Below, piece by piece: positions 6,836 through 13,612 of a stretch of DNA of 13,612 nucleotides. Position 1 is the stretch's first letter, and each line of letters opens with the position of its first letter. The notes below the pieces were generated by a model. That model did not search any database and had not been told where the DNA came from. It was given only the letters and a program-made list of their open reading frames with translations. This DNA comes from Bacteroidota bacterium. GTDB lineage: Bacteria; Bacteroidota; Bacteroidia; Bacteroidales; Rikenellaceae. A program made the translations under genes and the position numbers. The stretch lies in the NCBI GenBank assembly GCA_023443765.1, contig JAEZTA010000033.1:1-13612 (forward strand). The letters run 5' to 3'.

Positions 6836-9211
6836 CTAAAACGGGTAGCCGACGCCGAAATTGAGGGCTGTATTTTTCCACTTGAAATTGTGAATCCACC
6901 GCTCACCCACGGGGTTGTTGGGGTTGTGCAGCTGAATACCCCAGTCGAGGCGCAGCACGGCGAATTTGATGTCGAAACGCAGGCCGAGACCCGTGTTAAA
7001 TCCCAACTGCTTGTAGAAACTGTCGAAATGGAAGACCGAGTCTTCGGACTCTCCCGAATACTTCCGGATGTACCAGATATTACCCAGGTCGAAGAAGGTC
7101 GCGCCGTGAATCATGCCCCAGATCGGGAACCGCAGTTCGAGGTTGGCCTCCAGTTTCATGTCGCCCGTCTGGACCGGGAAGTCGTTGTGGGGATTGGCCA
7201 CTGACCCTTGTCCGAGGGTTCGGGGCGTCCAGCCGCGCATGCCGTTGCTGCCGCCGCAGTAGAACTGGCGGTCGAAAGGCACGGACGTGGAGTTGCCATA
7301 GGCCATTGCGACACCCCCATAGAGGCGTCCCACCAGGGCCGAAACATCTCCCAGCATGATTTTACGGCTCAGGCTCAGGTCAGTACGGAAATACTGCGAA
7401 TACTGGATGCCGAAAAGCGTGTAATAATCCCTATTCGGAGCCGGGGCGAAAAACAGGTGTTCGACAGCGTCGATCAGGTTACCGGCAGTCTCGGCATTGA
7501 AGCGGATGTTAGTGGCGTTTCCCCCGAGGTTCTTACGCTGATTGTTGTAGCCGTAGCCGAATGAAAGGCCGCCGATGAACTGGGTCTTAAAACTGTTGAT
7601 CAGGTATTTATTAGAGGTATTACCCAGGAATTCGGGATCGACCGGCCGCGTCATGTCGATCACATTGATGTCGACCGGCCGCAGCGAGAACGTCGAATAG
7701 CGGTTGTTGGTCCACATGTAGGTGATGCCGGCGCTCGAAAGCGTACGGGCATAATAGGGCCGGTCCTGGAAATTGACGGACAGTTCGATCTTCGTCTTCG
7801 GCTGGTTGACCGTGCGGAACCGTCCCGTGCGCCAGGGCACGAGGAAGCGCGGGAAGGTCAGTCCGGTCGTAACGCCGAACTCCGTGGCCCGTTTGCGCTT
7901 GGCGTCGGGAGCCTTCATGAACTCGTACCCCGCCGTGAAAGAGAGATCGAACGACTCGGCGCCGCGAAAAATATTGCGGTTCTGGTAACCGATGGTAGCT
8001 TTCAACCCGTAAAAACTCGACGTGGTACTGCCTTCGAGGTCGACCTTGACGCTCTGCCTGAGCGTCGGGGTACAGAGGATGTTACACGTCAGGTAGCCTT
8101 CGCGCGTGTAGAGCGCCTGCGTCGAATCGGCCGAAGCGCCGATGAAGGAGACGATGTTGGTGACATCGGTCGTCTGGGCCTGCTCCTCGAAAGCGATCTT
8201 GGCGCTCTTGAAATAGCCCAGCGCCATCAGGTCGGAGTAGGCGCGGTTGACCTGCGCCGAGTTGTAAACGTAGTTGGGATAGAGCGGCACAGCCTGCCGG
8301 AGCACCGAGGGGCGCAGGTTGGGCCGTTTCTCGTAGATGATATTCAGACCGCGGTAATAGACCGTATCGAGCCGCGAAAGCAGCGTCGTGTCGGTCCGCG
8401 CAATGGTCGGGTCGTAGTTGGGGAAAATATTGATCCGGTCGATACGGTAGACCATGTTATTATCCATGACGGCCTGTCCGCGTTCGTTATAGCCCGTGAG
8501 GTACTGCTTGATGACCAGCCGCAGGTTGATCCGCCGCTCCTGCTCGAACTTCCGGGCGCTGTAATAGATGTTGTTGACCGAGAAATTATAGTATCCCCGC
8601 TCCTTGAGATAAGCCGTGATGCGCTCCCGCTCGGCATCGAGCACCGACACGTCGTAAATGTCGCCCGTGTGCAGCAGCGTATGCACGGTGTCGGGCAGCA
8701 CGATCTGTTCGAGGAACTTATCCTGAAATTCATAGGAGATCGAGTCGATGCGGTAGGGTTCGCCCTGATGCGTACGGAACGTAACCGTCGCCCGCTTGCG
8801 GCGCGAAGTGGTGTCGACCTGGTAGGTTGCCTCGGAGGAGAAGAATCCCTTCGAATCCATGTAGACCTTCAGGTTATTGGCGCTCTTCTCGGTCAGCCCC
8901 ATGTCGAGCGTCACGGGCGCCTGCCCGATCTTGCGCTTCCAGTTGTTCCAGCGGTTGTCCTTCGCAGGGTTGGCCTGCTCGTAGAGCCAGACATAGAAGT
9001 TCGTCCCGAGAAAACGCTTGTTGGGCGTCTGCCGTACGTACTTTTCCATGTCGTAAGCCGTGATGCGCTCCTTGCGGGGCGTGGACTTGTCGTCCTCGAT
9101 CTTTATCTTCTGCAGAAAATATTGTCCTTCGGGGATATGGCGCGTAACGCTGCACGCCGGGCAGAGGAAGCCCAGCAGCACGGCGGCGAATATGCTATAC
9201 CATCCCCGCAC
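6836..9211 (-). CDS. TamL-type lipidated Omp85 protein (BamA/TamA family)
   Basis: Probable outer-membrane beta-barrel assembly or transport factor. The 791-residue precursor starts with a short hydrophobic segment running into LCPACSVTRHIPEGQYFL. Cys20 followed by Ser suggests lipidation, the trait that separates Bacteroidota TamL from TamA, although the lipobox is imperfect (Cys-Pro-Ala before Cys20). POTRA-like units fill about 25-380, including the TamL-like APVTLDMGLTEKSANNL stretch. A barrel spans about 384-791 with loop-6 MRGW at 658-661 and the terminal GVGYPF. The start is a GTG at 9211-9209. An in-frame stop lies 31 bases upstream, and no ATG between fits the signal peptide. It begins 4 bases after the nitroreductase stop codon, so the two are probably co-transcribed. 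No tamB-like gene is next to it in this window. Confidence 0.88.
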   Translation of the reverse strand: MRGWYSIFAAVLLGFLCPACSVTRHIPEGQYFLQKIKIEDDKSTPRKERITAYDMEKYVRQTPNKRFLGTNFYVWLYEQANPAKDNRWNNWKRKIGQAPVTLDMGLTEKSANNLKVYMDSKGFFSSEATYQVDTTSRRKRATVTFRTHQGEPYRIDSISYEFQDKFLEQIVLPDTVHTLLHTGDIYDVSVLDAERERITAYLKERGYYNFSVNNIYYSARKFEQERRINLRLVIKQYLTGYNERGQAVMDNNMVYRIDRINIFPNYDPTIARTDTTLLSRLDTVYYRGLNIIYEKRPNLRPSVLRQAVPLYPNYVYNSAQVNRAYSDLMALGYFKSAKIAFEEQAQTTDVTNIVSFIGASADSTQALYTREGYLTCNILCTPTLRQSVKVDLEGSTTSSFYGLKATIGYQNRNIFRGAESFDLSFTAGYEFMKAPDAKRKRATEFGVTTGLTFPRFLVPWRTGRFRTVNQPKTKIELSVNFQDRPYYARTLSSAGITYMWTNNRYSTFSLRPVDINVIDMTRPVDPEFLGNTSNKYLINSFKTQFIGGLSFGYGYNNQRKNLGGNATNIRFNAETAGNLIDAVEHLFFAPAPNRDYYTLFGIQYSQYFRTDLSLSRKIMLGDVSALVGRLYGGVAMAYGNSTSVPFDRQFYCGGSNGMRGWTPRTLGQGSVANPHNDFPVQTGDMKLEANLELRFPIWGMIHGATFFDLGNIWYIRKYSGESEDSVFHFDSFYKQLGFNTGLGLRFDIKFAVLRLDWGIQLHNPNNPVGERWIHNFKWKNTALNFGVGYPF

Positions 9212-9215
9212 CGCA

Positions 9216-9962
9216 TCAGTTGTTGAAGAAGCCTTTCTCTTTCAGCAGGGCGAAATAGGTCTGCGAAATAGCGAGGTTGTCCTTGCGCACGTAACGGCGT
9301 TCGGTGAAAACTTTGGCCAGATTCGGAAGGTCGTTCTCCGCGAGCAGGCGTTTCGTGAGTTCCGACTCTTCGCGCTCGGCCCACAGTTCGTCGATCTCGG
9401 CAGCCGTGTAGTCGGTGTATTTCTCGTAGTGGACCACAGCCTCCAGCGGCAGGCGGTCGGTCAGTTCGGGCGATTCGTCGGGGTAACCCATGACGACGGT
9501 AGTGAGCGGAATGACCCCCTTCGGGAGTTCCAGTATGCGCGAAATGTCGCCCGCCGTGTAGATCGTCGTCCCCAGGATGCAGATGCCCAACCCGTGCATT
9601 TCAGCCTCGACGCAGAGGTTCTGCGCCGCCAGCAGGGCGTCGGTCGAAGCGTTCAGGAACCAGGCGAAATTGTCGTAAGCGGGGTCGGCGTCGCGCTGCT
9701 CGCACCACATCGTGAAGCGGTGCACATCGGCGCAGACAGTCACCAGGCAGGGGGCCTGACGGACCATCGGCTGGTTAAAATGGCACGGCGAGAGCTTCTC
9801 GCGGAGCGCCTGGTCGCGCGTCACCACCAGCGAATAAAGCTGCATGTTGCCACACGTCGAGGCCCGCGAGGCCGCTTCGAGGCATTCGTGCAACACCTCT
9901 TCGGGAATGGGTGTCGGGCGGAATTTACGTATCGAACGATGCTTGAAAAGCACACTTTTCAT
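9216..9962 (-). CDS. nitroreductase family protein (FMN-dependent NAD(P)H oxidoreductase)
   Basis: A flavin reductase-like enzyme, probably FMN-bound, using NAD(P)H to reduce nitro compounds, quinones or flavins; the natural substrate cannot be told. The 248-residue product has the N-terminal FMN-phosphate motif HRSIRKF (8-14), the ASTCGNMQLYS segment matching the usual SGNMQPW-like motif, LGICILGT after a long helix, and VVMGYPDE near the middle. The long C-terminal extension (ERRYVRKDNLAISQTYFALLKEKGF) is like that of the NfsA/Frp branch. Start choice is between ATG at 9962 (MKSVLFKHRS) and an in-frame ATG at 9971, three codons earlier. Longer forms would run through the promoter region. 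It leads a two-gene unit with TamL and diverges from dapF. Confidence 0.9.
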   Translation of the reverse strand: MKSVLFKHRSIRKFRPTPIPEEVLHECLEAASRASTCGNMQLYSLVVTRDQALREKLSPCHFNQPMVRQAPCLVTVCADVHRFTMWCEQRDADPAYDNFAWFLNASTDALLAAQNLCVEAEMHGLGICILGTTIYTAGDISRILELPKGVIPLTTVVMGYPDESPELTDRLPLEAVVHYEKYTDYTAAEIDELWAEREESELTKRLLAENDLPNLAKVFTERRYVRKDNLAISQTYFALLKEKGFFNN

Positions 9963-10030
9963 AAAGAACATTTTTGGGATCCTGTTGTAAAAAATAGCAC
10001 AACCGCCTGCCGTTGCGCGCCTTGGCGGAT

Positions 10031-10045
10031 ATTTTGTCACAAAAT
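10031..10045. promoter_or_regulatory. 15-bp perfect palindrome in the dapF/nitroreductase divergent region
   Basis: ATTTTGT-C-ACAAAAT is a perfect 7-1-7 inverted repeat. It overlaps the nitroreductase -7 box (10040-10047 on the - strand) and its expected start site, and it touches the TTAG at 10045-10048 that would be the dapF -33 element. A repressor bound here could affect both directions. The core TTGTGACAA on the - strand loosely recalls Rex or FNR-like half-sites, but that is only resemblance. Confidence 0.45.
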
Positions 10046-10047
10046 TA
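10040..10047 (-). promoter_or_regulatory. -7 promoter box of the nitroreductase-TamL unit (TAATTTTG)
   Basis: Read on the - strand the bases are TAATTTTG, a perfect TAnnTTTG match. Transcription would start near 10034-10036, giving a leader of about 63-75 bases depending on the start codon. No good -33 TTG is present about 20 bases upstream, so a weak or activator-dependent promoter is plausible. Confidence 0.4.
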
Positions 10048-10049
10048 GC

Positions 10050-10067
10050 AAAACTTTTAGAAGTTTT
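10050..10067. promoter_or_regulatory. second inverted repeat in the dapF/nitroreductase divergent region
   Basis: AAAACTT-TTAG-AAGTTTT is a perfect 7-4-7 inverted repeat, four bases from the 15-bp palindrome. It lies in the spacer of the putative dapF promoter, ending 2 bases before its -7 box, and in the spacer of the oppositely oriented promoter. It is AT-rich, so chance is possible, but its position next to another perfect palindrome suggests an operator. Confidence 0.4.
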
Positions 10068-10069
10068 AC

Positions 10070-10077
10070 TATTTTTG
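10070..10077 (+). promoter_or_regulatory. -7 promoter box of dapF (TATTTTTG)
   Basis: TATTTTTG is a perfect TAnnTTTG match. TTAG at 10045-10048 lies 21 bases upstream as a possible -33 element. Transcription would begin near 10081-10083, leaving a leader of about 17-19 bases before the GTG start of dapF. Confidence 0.5.
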
Positions 10078-10099
10078 CCGATACATAACCATTCAAAAA

Positions 10100-10906
10100 G
10101 TGCAGACGGTATTTGCAAAATACGAGGGTGCAGGTAACGACTTCATCCTGATCGACAACCGCGAAGGCGGATTCACACCCGACACGGAACTGATCGCAGC
10201 CCTCTGCGACCGCCATTTCGGCATCGGGGCCGACGGACTGATGACCCTTGCGCGCAGCACCGGGGTCGACTGCTCGATGCGTTACTACAACGCCGACGGG
10301 TCGGAAGGCGAGATGTGCGGCAACGGAGCCCGTTGTTTCGCGCTGTTCGCCGAGCACCGGGGCATCGGCGGGGAAACCAAGTTCTTCGACGCCGCAGACG
10401 GACTTCACACCGCGCATATCCGCCGCATAAAAGGCCTGTCGGGCGAGATCGAACTGGGAATGATCGCCGTGCGGGAAATCCAGACGGGCGACGGCTGGTG
10501 GTTCCTCAACACGGGTGTTCCGCATTACGTGGAGTTCGTCGACAACCTCGAAGCGGTCGACGTAATCGGCCGCGGGCGGGATATTCGCCGCGATACCGAG
10601 CGATTCCCGCAGGGCACGAACGTCAACTTCGTACAGGTTACGGGCGACGGTGCGATCCGCATGCGGACCTACGAACGCGGCGTGGAGAACGAAACCCTCG
10701 CCTGCGGCACAGGCGCCACGGCAGCGGCCATCGTGACCGCCTTCGCCCGGCAGCCGCTGGCCACCGATTTCCGGATTACCGTACCCGGAGGAGCCCTTGC
10801 GGTACGGTTTTCGCATGAACAGGGAACACAAACCTATACGGACATACGCCTGACAGGACCGGCACGCCGGGTTTTCGAAGGGATGTTCGACAGCGAAAAT
10901 TTCTAA
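10100..10906 (+). CDS. dapF: diaminopimelate epimerase
   Basis: Converts LL-diaminopimelate to meso-diaminopimelate, needed for lysine synthesis and peptidoglycan cross-links. It is a cofactor-independent two-base enzyme. The 268-residue product begins with the family's FAKYEGAGNDFILIDN, and both catalytic cysteines are present: Cys73 in CGNGARCF and Cys202 in ETLACGTGATA. FGIGADGL (40-47), NADGSEGEMCGN (64-75), NTGVPHYV (137-144) and the GTNVNFV and YERGVENET segments complete the fold. The start is a GTG at 10100, which puts the conserved GAGNDF at the usual distance from the N-terminus; no ATG fits. It is followed after 20 bases by a small charged protein and then a hydrolase, so it probably heads a three-gene operon. 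Confidence 0.97.
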   Translation: MQTVFAKYEGAGNDFILIDNREGGFTPDTELIAALCDRHFGIGADGLMTLARSTGVDCSMRYYNADGSEGEMCGNGARCFALFAEHRGIGGETKFFDAADGLHTAHIRRIKGLSGEIELGMIAVREIQTGDGWWFLNTGVPHYVEFVDNLEAVDVIGRGRDIRRDTERFPQGTNVNFVQVTGDGAIRMRTYERGVENETLACGTGATAAAIVTAFARQPLATDFRITVPGGALAVRFSHEQGTQTYTDIRLTGPARRVFEGMFDSENF

Positions 10907-10926
10907 AATCAACCATTTATTTCCCC

Positions 10927-11121
10927 ATGAAAACACAAAAGGGAATTCGCGAACACGACGCGGACGAACTTCGGAAAGCCAAACGCCTCGACCCGATCCG
11001 CAAAAGCGGTAAGGAGCGCCACTCGCTGTACAGCAGTATCGACGAGGAGGACGAAGAGGAACCGATATTGCCCCTCAAACGCGAATCCGTGCTCGATTAC
11101 CTCGACGAGGAGGAGGAATAA
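10927..11121 (+). CDS. small charged protein of unknown function (64 residues)
   Basis: I do not recognise a family. The product is strongly bipolar. The first half is basic and likely helical (KGIREHDADELRKAKRLDP, 11 Lys/Arg against 6 acidic residues in residues 1-32). The second half is very acidic (SSIDEEDEEEPILPL, then ESVLDYLDEEEE, 14 acidic against 2 basic in 33-64). It has no signal peptide, membrane segment or cysteine. It starts with ATG 20 bases after dapF and ends 11 bases before the hydrolase, the spacing of a co-transcribed gene. The third-position GC preference resembles that of its neighbours, which supports real coding. The pattern could suit a nucleic-acid- or ribosome-associated adaptor or an intrinsically disordered protein, but that is speculation. 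Confidence 0.75.
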   Translation: MKTQKGIREHDADELRKAKRLDPIRKSGKERHSLYSSIDEEDEEEPILPLKRESVLDYLDEEEE

Positions 11122-11132
11122 ATTCAGCTTCA

Positions 11133-11933
11133 ATGATCGAAAAATTCATCATGGCGGGCCCCACCGCCCTGCACATCTGTGACTCCCAAAAAGGGGACAA
11201 ATGCGTGGTGCTCCTGCACGGATACCTCGAATCGATGCTCGTCTGGGAGGATTTCGTACCCTTGCTCTACAAAGAGGTCCGCGTGGTGACGCTCGACCTG
11301 CCCGGTCACGGCATTTCGGTCGTGACGGGCGGGGAGCATTCGATGGAATTCCTGGCCGACACTGTGGCCGACGCCCTCCGGGCGCTGGGCATCGCCCGCT
11401 GCACGCTCGTGGGGCACTCGATGGGCGGTTACGTGGCCCTGGCCTTCTGCGAACGTCATCCCGAAATGCTCGACGGGTTGGTGTTGCTCAGTTCGACACC
11501 CAATGCCGACACCCCGGAGAAGGCCGAAAACCGACGCCGTGAGATCGCGCTCGTGAAGGCAGGAAAGAAGGAGGCACTGGCGCAAGTGGCTCCCGAAGCG
11601 GGATTTGCCGAGGGCAACCGCATCCGGATGAAGGACTACATCGAAGACCTCGTCGAACAGGTCGCCGTCACCGAGGACGAAGGCATCGTGGCGCTGCTCA
11701 ACGGCATGATCGCCCGCAAGGACCGCAACGAGATGCTGCGCGCCTCGAAGGTTCCCCAGCTCTTCATCCTCGGGTGCAAGGACGGTTACATTCCGGTCGA
11801 GGCGGCCGAAAAGATGGTAAAAGAGCACCCGCAGGCCCAAGTCGTATGGCTTGAACATGCGGGGCACATGGGATTCCTGGAGGAGCCGGAAACGACCGCC
11901 CGGGCGATCCTCAGTTTCGTAAAGGGCGAATAA
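11133..11933 (+). CDS. alpha/beta-fold hydrolase
   Basis: A cytoplasmic hydrolase of 266 residues with the alpha/beta-hydrolase layout. The oxyanion-hole strand is VVLLHGYLES (25-34), the following segment is VVTLDLPGHG (51-60), and the nucleophile elbow is GHSMGG with Ser96 (94-99). The acid is probably Asp217 in LGCKDGYIP, and the catalytic His245 lies in EHAGHMGFLEEP. The region about 125-205 is the helical cap and is rich in charged residues. There is no signal peptide. Substrate specificity cannot be read; esterase, lipase-like or C-C hydrolase activity are all possible for this fold. It is the third gene of the dapF unit and ends tail to tail with the phosphoesterase gene, 9 bases away. 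Confidence 0.93.
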   Translation: MIEKFIMAGPTALHICDSQKGDKCVVLLHGYLESMLVWEDFVPLLYKEVRVVTLDLPGHGISVVTGGEHSMEFLADTVADALRALGIARCTLVGHSMGGYVALAFCERHPEMLDGLVLLSSTPNADTPEKAENRRREIALVKAGKKEALAQVAPEAGFAEGNRIRMKDYIEDLVEQVAVTEDEGIVALLNGMIARKDRNEMLRASKVPQLFILGCKDGYIPVEAAEKMVKEHPQAQVVWLEHAGHMGFLEEPETTARAILSFVKGE

Positions 11934-11942
11934 CCCGATCCA

Positions 11943-13612
11943 CTATTCGATATAGACATTGAAGCTCTTCGGACGCTTCATCTCTTCGGTATACACCTTG
12001 CCGAAACGGTCCGTCACGGTGATATGGAGCGTCGACGAAGGGCTCGACGCCTGCACGCTGAACAGATGCCCCGTCCGGTTGGCCGCAAAGGAAGGCCGGC
12101 TGCCTTTATTGAGACGGGGAATCGGATAGGTGATCAGGTGCAGCGGGTCGTACTCCCAAAGCCGCGTCACGGCAAGGTTGCCGCGCCCCTCCTCGACCAC
12201 CTCGATCTTCCACGCGGGGTCCCAGTTCCAGCAATTGATGTACACGCAGTTGTCGCTGCGCTGCGTATTGTACGACCGTCCGTAGCCCTGCTGCGTAAAC
12301 CAGTCGCGGATCGAAACGGAAGTGTCGTCGACCGTGATGGTCCGGTCTTCGAGGTAGGTCGCAGGATCGAGGCAGACCTTGTTGATGTCGTAGGTCCGGA
12401 ACTGCACGTCGCGGCTCAGCCCCGTACCCTTGTAATACCAGGTCAGGTCCTTGCCCTCCAACTCGTAGACGGCATATCCTCCCGGCGTGCCGTCGGTACA
12501 GATATGGCGCGTGGTGTAGACGCCCGACCACCACCAGCAGGCGCAGACGGCCCCCGTGTTGTGGTCCATGACCGTCTCCGAGACCACACAGTTGCGGTTG
12601 TCGTGGCTGTGCCCCGTGAGCAGGTGAACCTGCGGGAAGCCCTCGAAGCAGGCCAGCAACTGCTGTGCACGCGCTTCGTCGTAGTAGGTGTTGCCGAACG
12701 AGGCGTTGGGATAGACCAGCGGCGCGTGCATCATCACGAACAGCGGGGCGGTCTTGTCCGCCACGAGCGCAAGGTCCTTCTTCAGCCACGCAATCTGGTC
12801 CTCGGAAACGTAGTTCTTATAGCTCTTGTCCCCGATTGTCCCCACGGCTCCGCCGTTGTTGATGTAGGCGATGTCGTCGAGACAGACGAAGTGGGACTTC
12901 CCGATGTTGAACGAATAGTAGGTCGGCATCACCACGTCGCGCCACTGCTGCGTGGCCGCCCAGTCCCCGGTGTAATAGGGATCGTGGTCGTGGTTGCCGA
13001 TGCAATGGAAGGCGACCGTGTTGATGTCCTTCATCTCAGTGACGAAATCGCTGAGCGTGAAGTCATTCTTATACCAGTACTCGTCCCACGCCAAATCGCC
13101 CATCGTCAGCACGTAGACCGGACGCTGCTCGGTCAGCACGAGGCGGTTGACATCGTTGACGAAATTGCGGAACTGTTCCAGGTCGTTGTTGCGGCGCGCC
13201 AGGTGGTAGTCGGTCGAGGCGACGAGCACGCAGCGGTCGTTATCCACGGGCCGGAGCGTGAAATCGAACTGCTCGACCGAAAGATTCGTCGTCATGAACC
13301 GCCGCGCAATCTGCGGAATATTCATCACCGTCTCGGGCATGTACCCCGAAGGGATCGAAATGAAGACCCTACCCAGTGATTTGTCCGAATAGAGGTAGTA
13401 ACGTCCCTTGTCGTCGGTCGTCACGACCTCGACGCCGTCGGAAACGGCCACCCCCGGGAGCGGATTGCCGTTCTTGTCGCGCACGACGCCTTTCACGTTC
13501 ATCCCGGCGATGTTGGGCAACTCCTCCTGCACATCCACATTGCGGATGCGGACACTCAACTGCCCGAGCCGCTGTTCCTGCTGCTCACGCCGCACGACGG
13601 CTGTATAGGTTC
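11943..13612 (-). CDS. calcineurin-like metallophosphoesterase with N- and C-terminal accessory domains (5' end missing)
   Basis: Partial gene: the frame is open to the window edge, and the GTG at 13595 is unlikely to be the true start, so a signal peptide probably lies outside. The visible 550-plus residues form three parts. First is a carboxypeptidase-regulatory-like beta domain (VKGVVRDKNGNPLPGVAVS, then TTDDKGRYYLYSD, about 13370-13500). Next is a calcineurin-type phosphoesterase core. A C-terminal beta domain follows (about 11943-12470). Metal-binding motifs are intact: the DYH of STDYHLA (13201-13218), GDLAWD (about 13083-13100), GNHDHD (about 12983-13000), MMHAP (about 12722-12736) and GHSHDN (about 12597-12615). 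This three-part build is common in exported Bacteroidota phosphoesterases. The substrate is unknown; a phosphodiester or phosphomonoester is expected. Confidence 0.92.
   Translation of the reverse strand, partial: TYTAVVRREQQEQRLGQLSVRIRNVDVQEELPNIAGMNVKGVVRDKNGNPLPGVAVSDGVEVVTTDDKGRYYLYSDKSLGRVFISIPSGYMPETVMNIPQIARRFMTTNLSVEQFDFTLRPVDNDRCVLVASTDYHLARRNNDLEQFRNFVNDVNRLVLTEQRPVYVLTMGDLAWDEYWYKNDFTLSDFVTEMKDINTVAFHCIGNHDHDPYYTGDWAATQQWRDVVMPTYYSFNIGKSHFVCLDDIAYINNGGAVGTIGDKSYKNYVSEDQIAWLKKDLALVADKTAPLFVMMHAPLVYPNASFGNTYYDEARAQQLLACFEGFPQVHLLTGHSHDNRNCVVSETVMDHNTGAVCACWWWSGVYTTRHICTDGTPGGYAVYELEGKDLTWYYKGTGLSRDVQFRTYDINKVCLDPATYLEDRTITVDDTSVSIRDWFTQQGYGRSYNTQRSDNCVYINCWNWDPAWKIEVVEEGRGNLAVTRLWEYDPLHLITYPIPRLNKGSRPSFAANRTGHLFSVQASSPSSTLHITVTDRFGKVYTEEMKRPKSFNVYIE

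Noticed and set aside
9963..10118. N-terminal extension of the nitroreductase up to 10118
   Set aside because: The added part would read through the AT-rich divergent promoter region and the palindromes. The family's N-terminal motif fits a start at 9962 or 9971.
12024..13379. 451-codon open frame antisense to the phosphoesterase gene
   Set aside because: It is a shadow of a gene with intact metal-binding motifs. Its product is Val/Arg-rich, with no domain or plausible start context.
1..13612. Search for tRNA, rRNA, CRISPR arrays, transposases, phage genes and defence systems
   Set aside because: None was seen by reading both strands. All long frames are either listed genes or their shadows.

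Overview
The window looks like core chromosome of a GC-rich Bacteroidales bacterium, most like Alistipes or a relative. This rests on gene content (tandem OmpH/Skp chaperones behind BamA, a lipidated TamA-like Omp85 protein, DapF, an exported calcineurin-like phosphoesterase), on the lack of clear Shine-Dalgarno sequences, and on several TAnnTTTG boxes, the -7 element of Bacteroidota promoters. Coding DNA is GC-rich and the short intergenic gaps are AT-rich. No RNA gene, CRISPR array, IS element or phage gene is visible, and no stretch above 300 bases lacks a gene.

Left block, + strand (71-5580): nadK (NAD kinase), uppS (undecaprenyl-diphosphate synthase), bamA (outer-membrane protein insertase) and two successive OmpH/Skp-type periplasmic chaperones. 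uppS makes the lipid carrier used for peptidoglycan and surface glycans, BamA inserts outer-membrane proteins, and Skp-like proteins escort those proteins to BamA, so the block is largely an envelope-assembly cluster. Likely internal promoters precede uppS and the first Skp gene. A strong intrinsic terminator (5619-5648) closes the block.

Middle: an AraC-family regulator (5766-6677, +) has its own promoter and an inverted repeat upstream. A 158-bp gap (6678-6835) carries facing copies of a short repeat. On the - strand follows a two-gene unit read right to left, a nitroreductase (start near 9962) and a TamL-type lipidated Omp85 protein (start GTG at 9211), separated by 4 bases.

Right block: dapF (10100-10906, GTG start) diverges from the nitroreductase. 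The shared intergenic region holds two perfect inverted repeats and putative promoters facing both ways. dapF is followed closely by an uncharacterised 64-residue charged protein and an alpha/beta hydrolase, a likely operon. The hydrolase meets, tail to tail with a 9-base gap, a metallophosphoesterase gene whose 5' end lies beyond the window.

I see no convincing new multi-gene system. The items most worth a second look are the palindrome pair between dapF and the nitroreductase, the repeat-bounded spacer at 6678-6831, the small charged protein after dapF, and the very short leaders implied by several promoter boxes.
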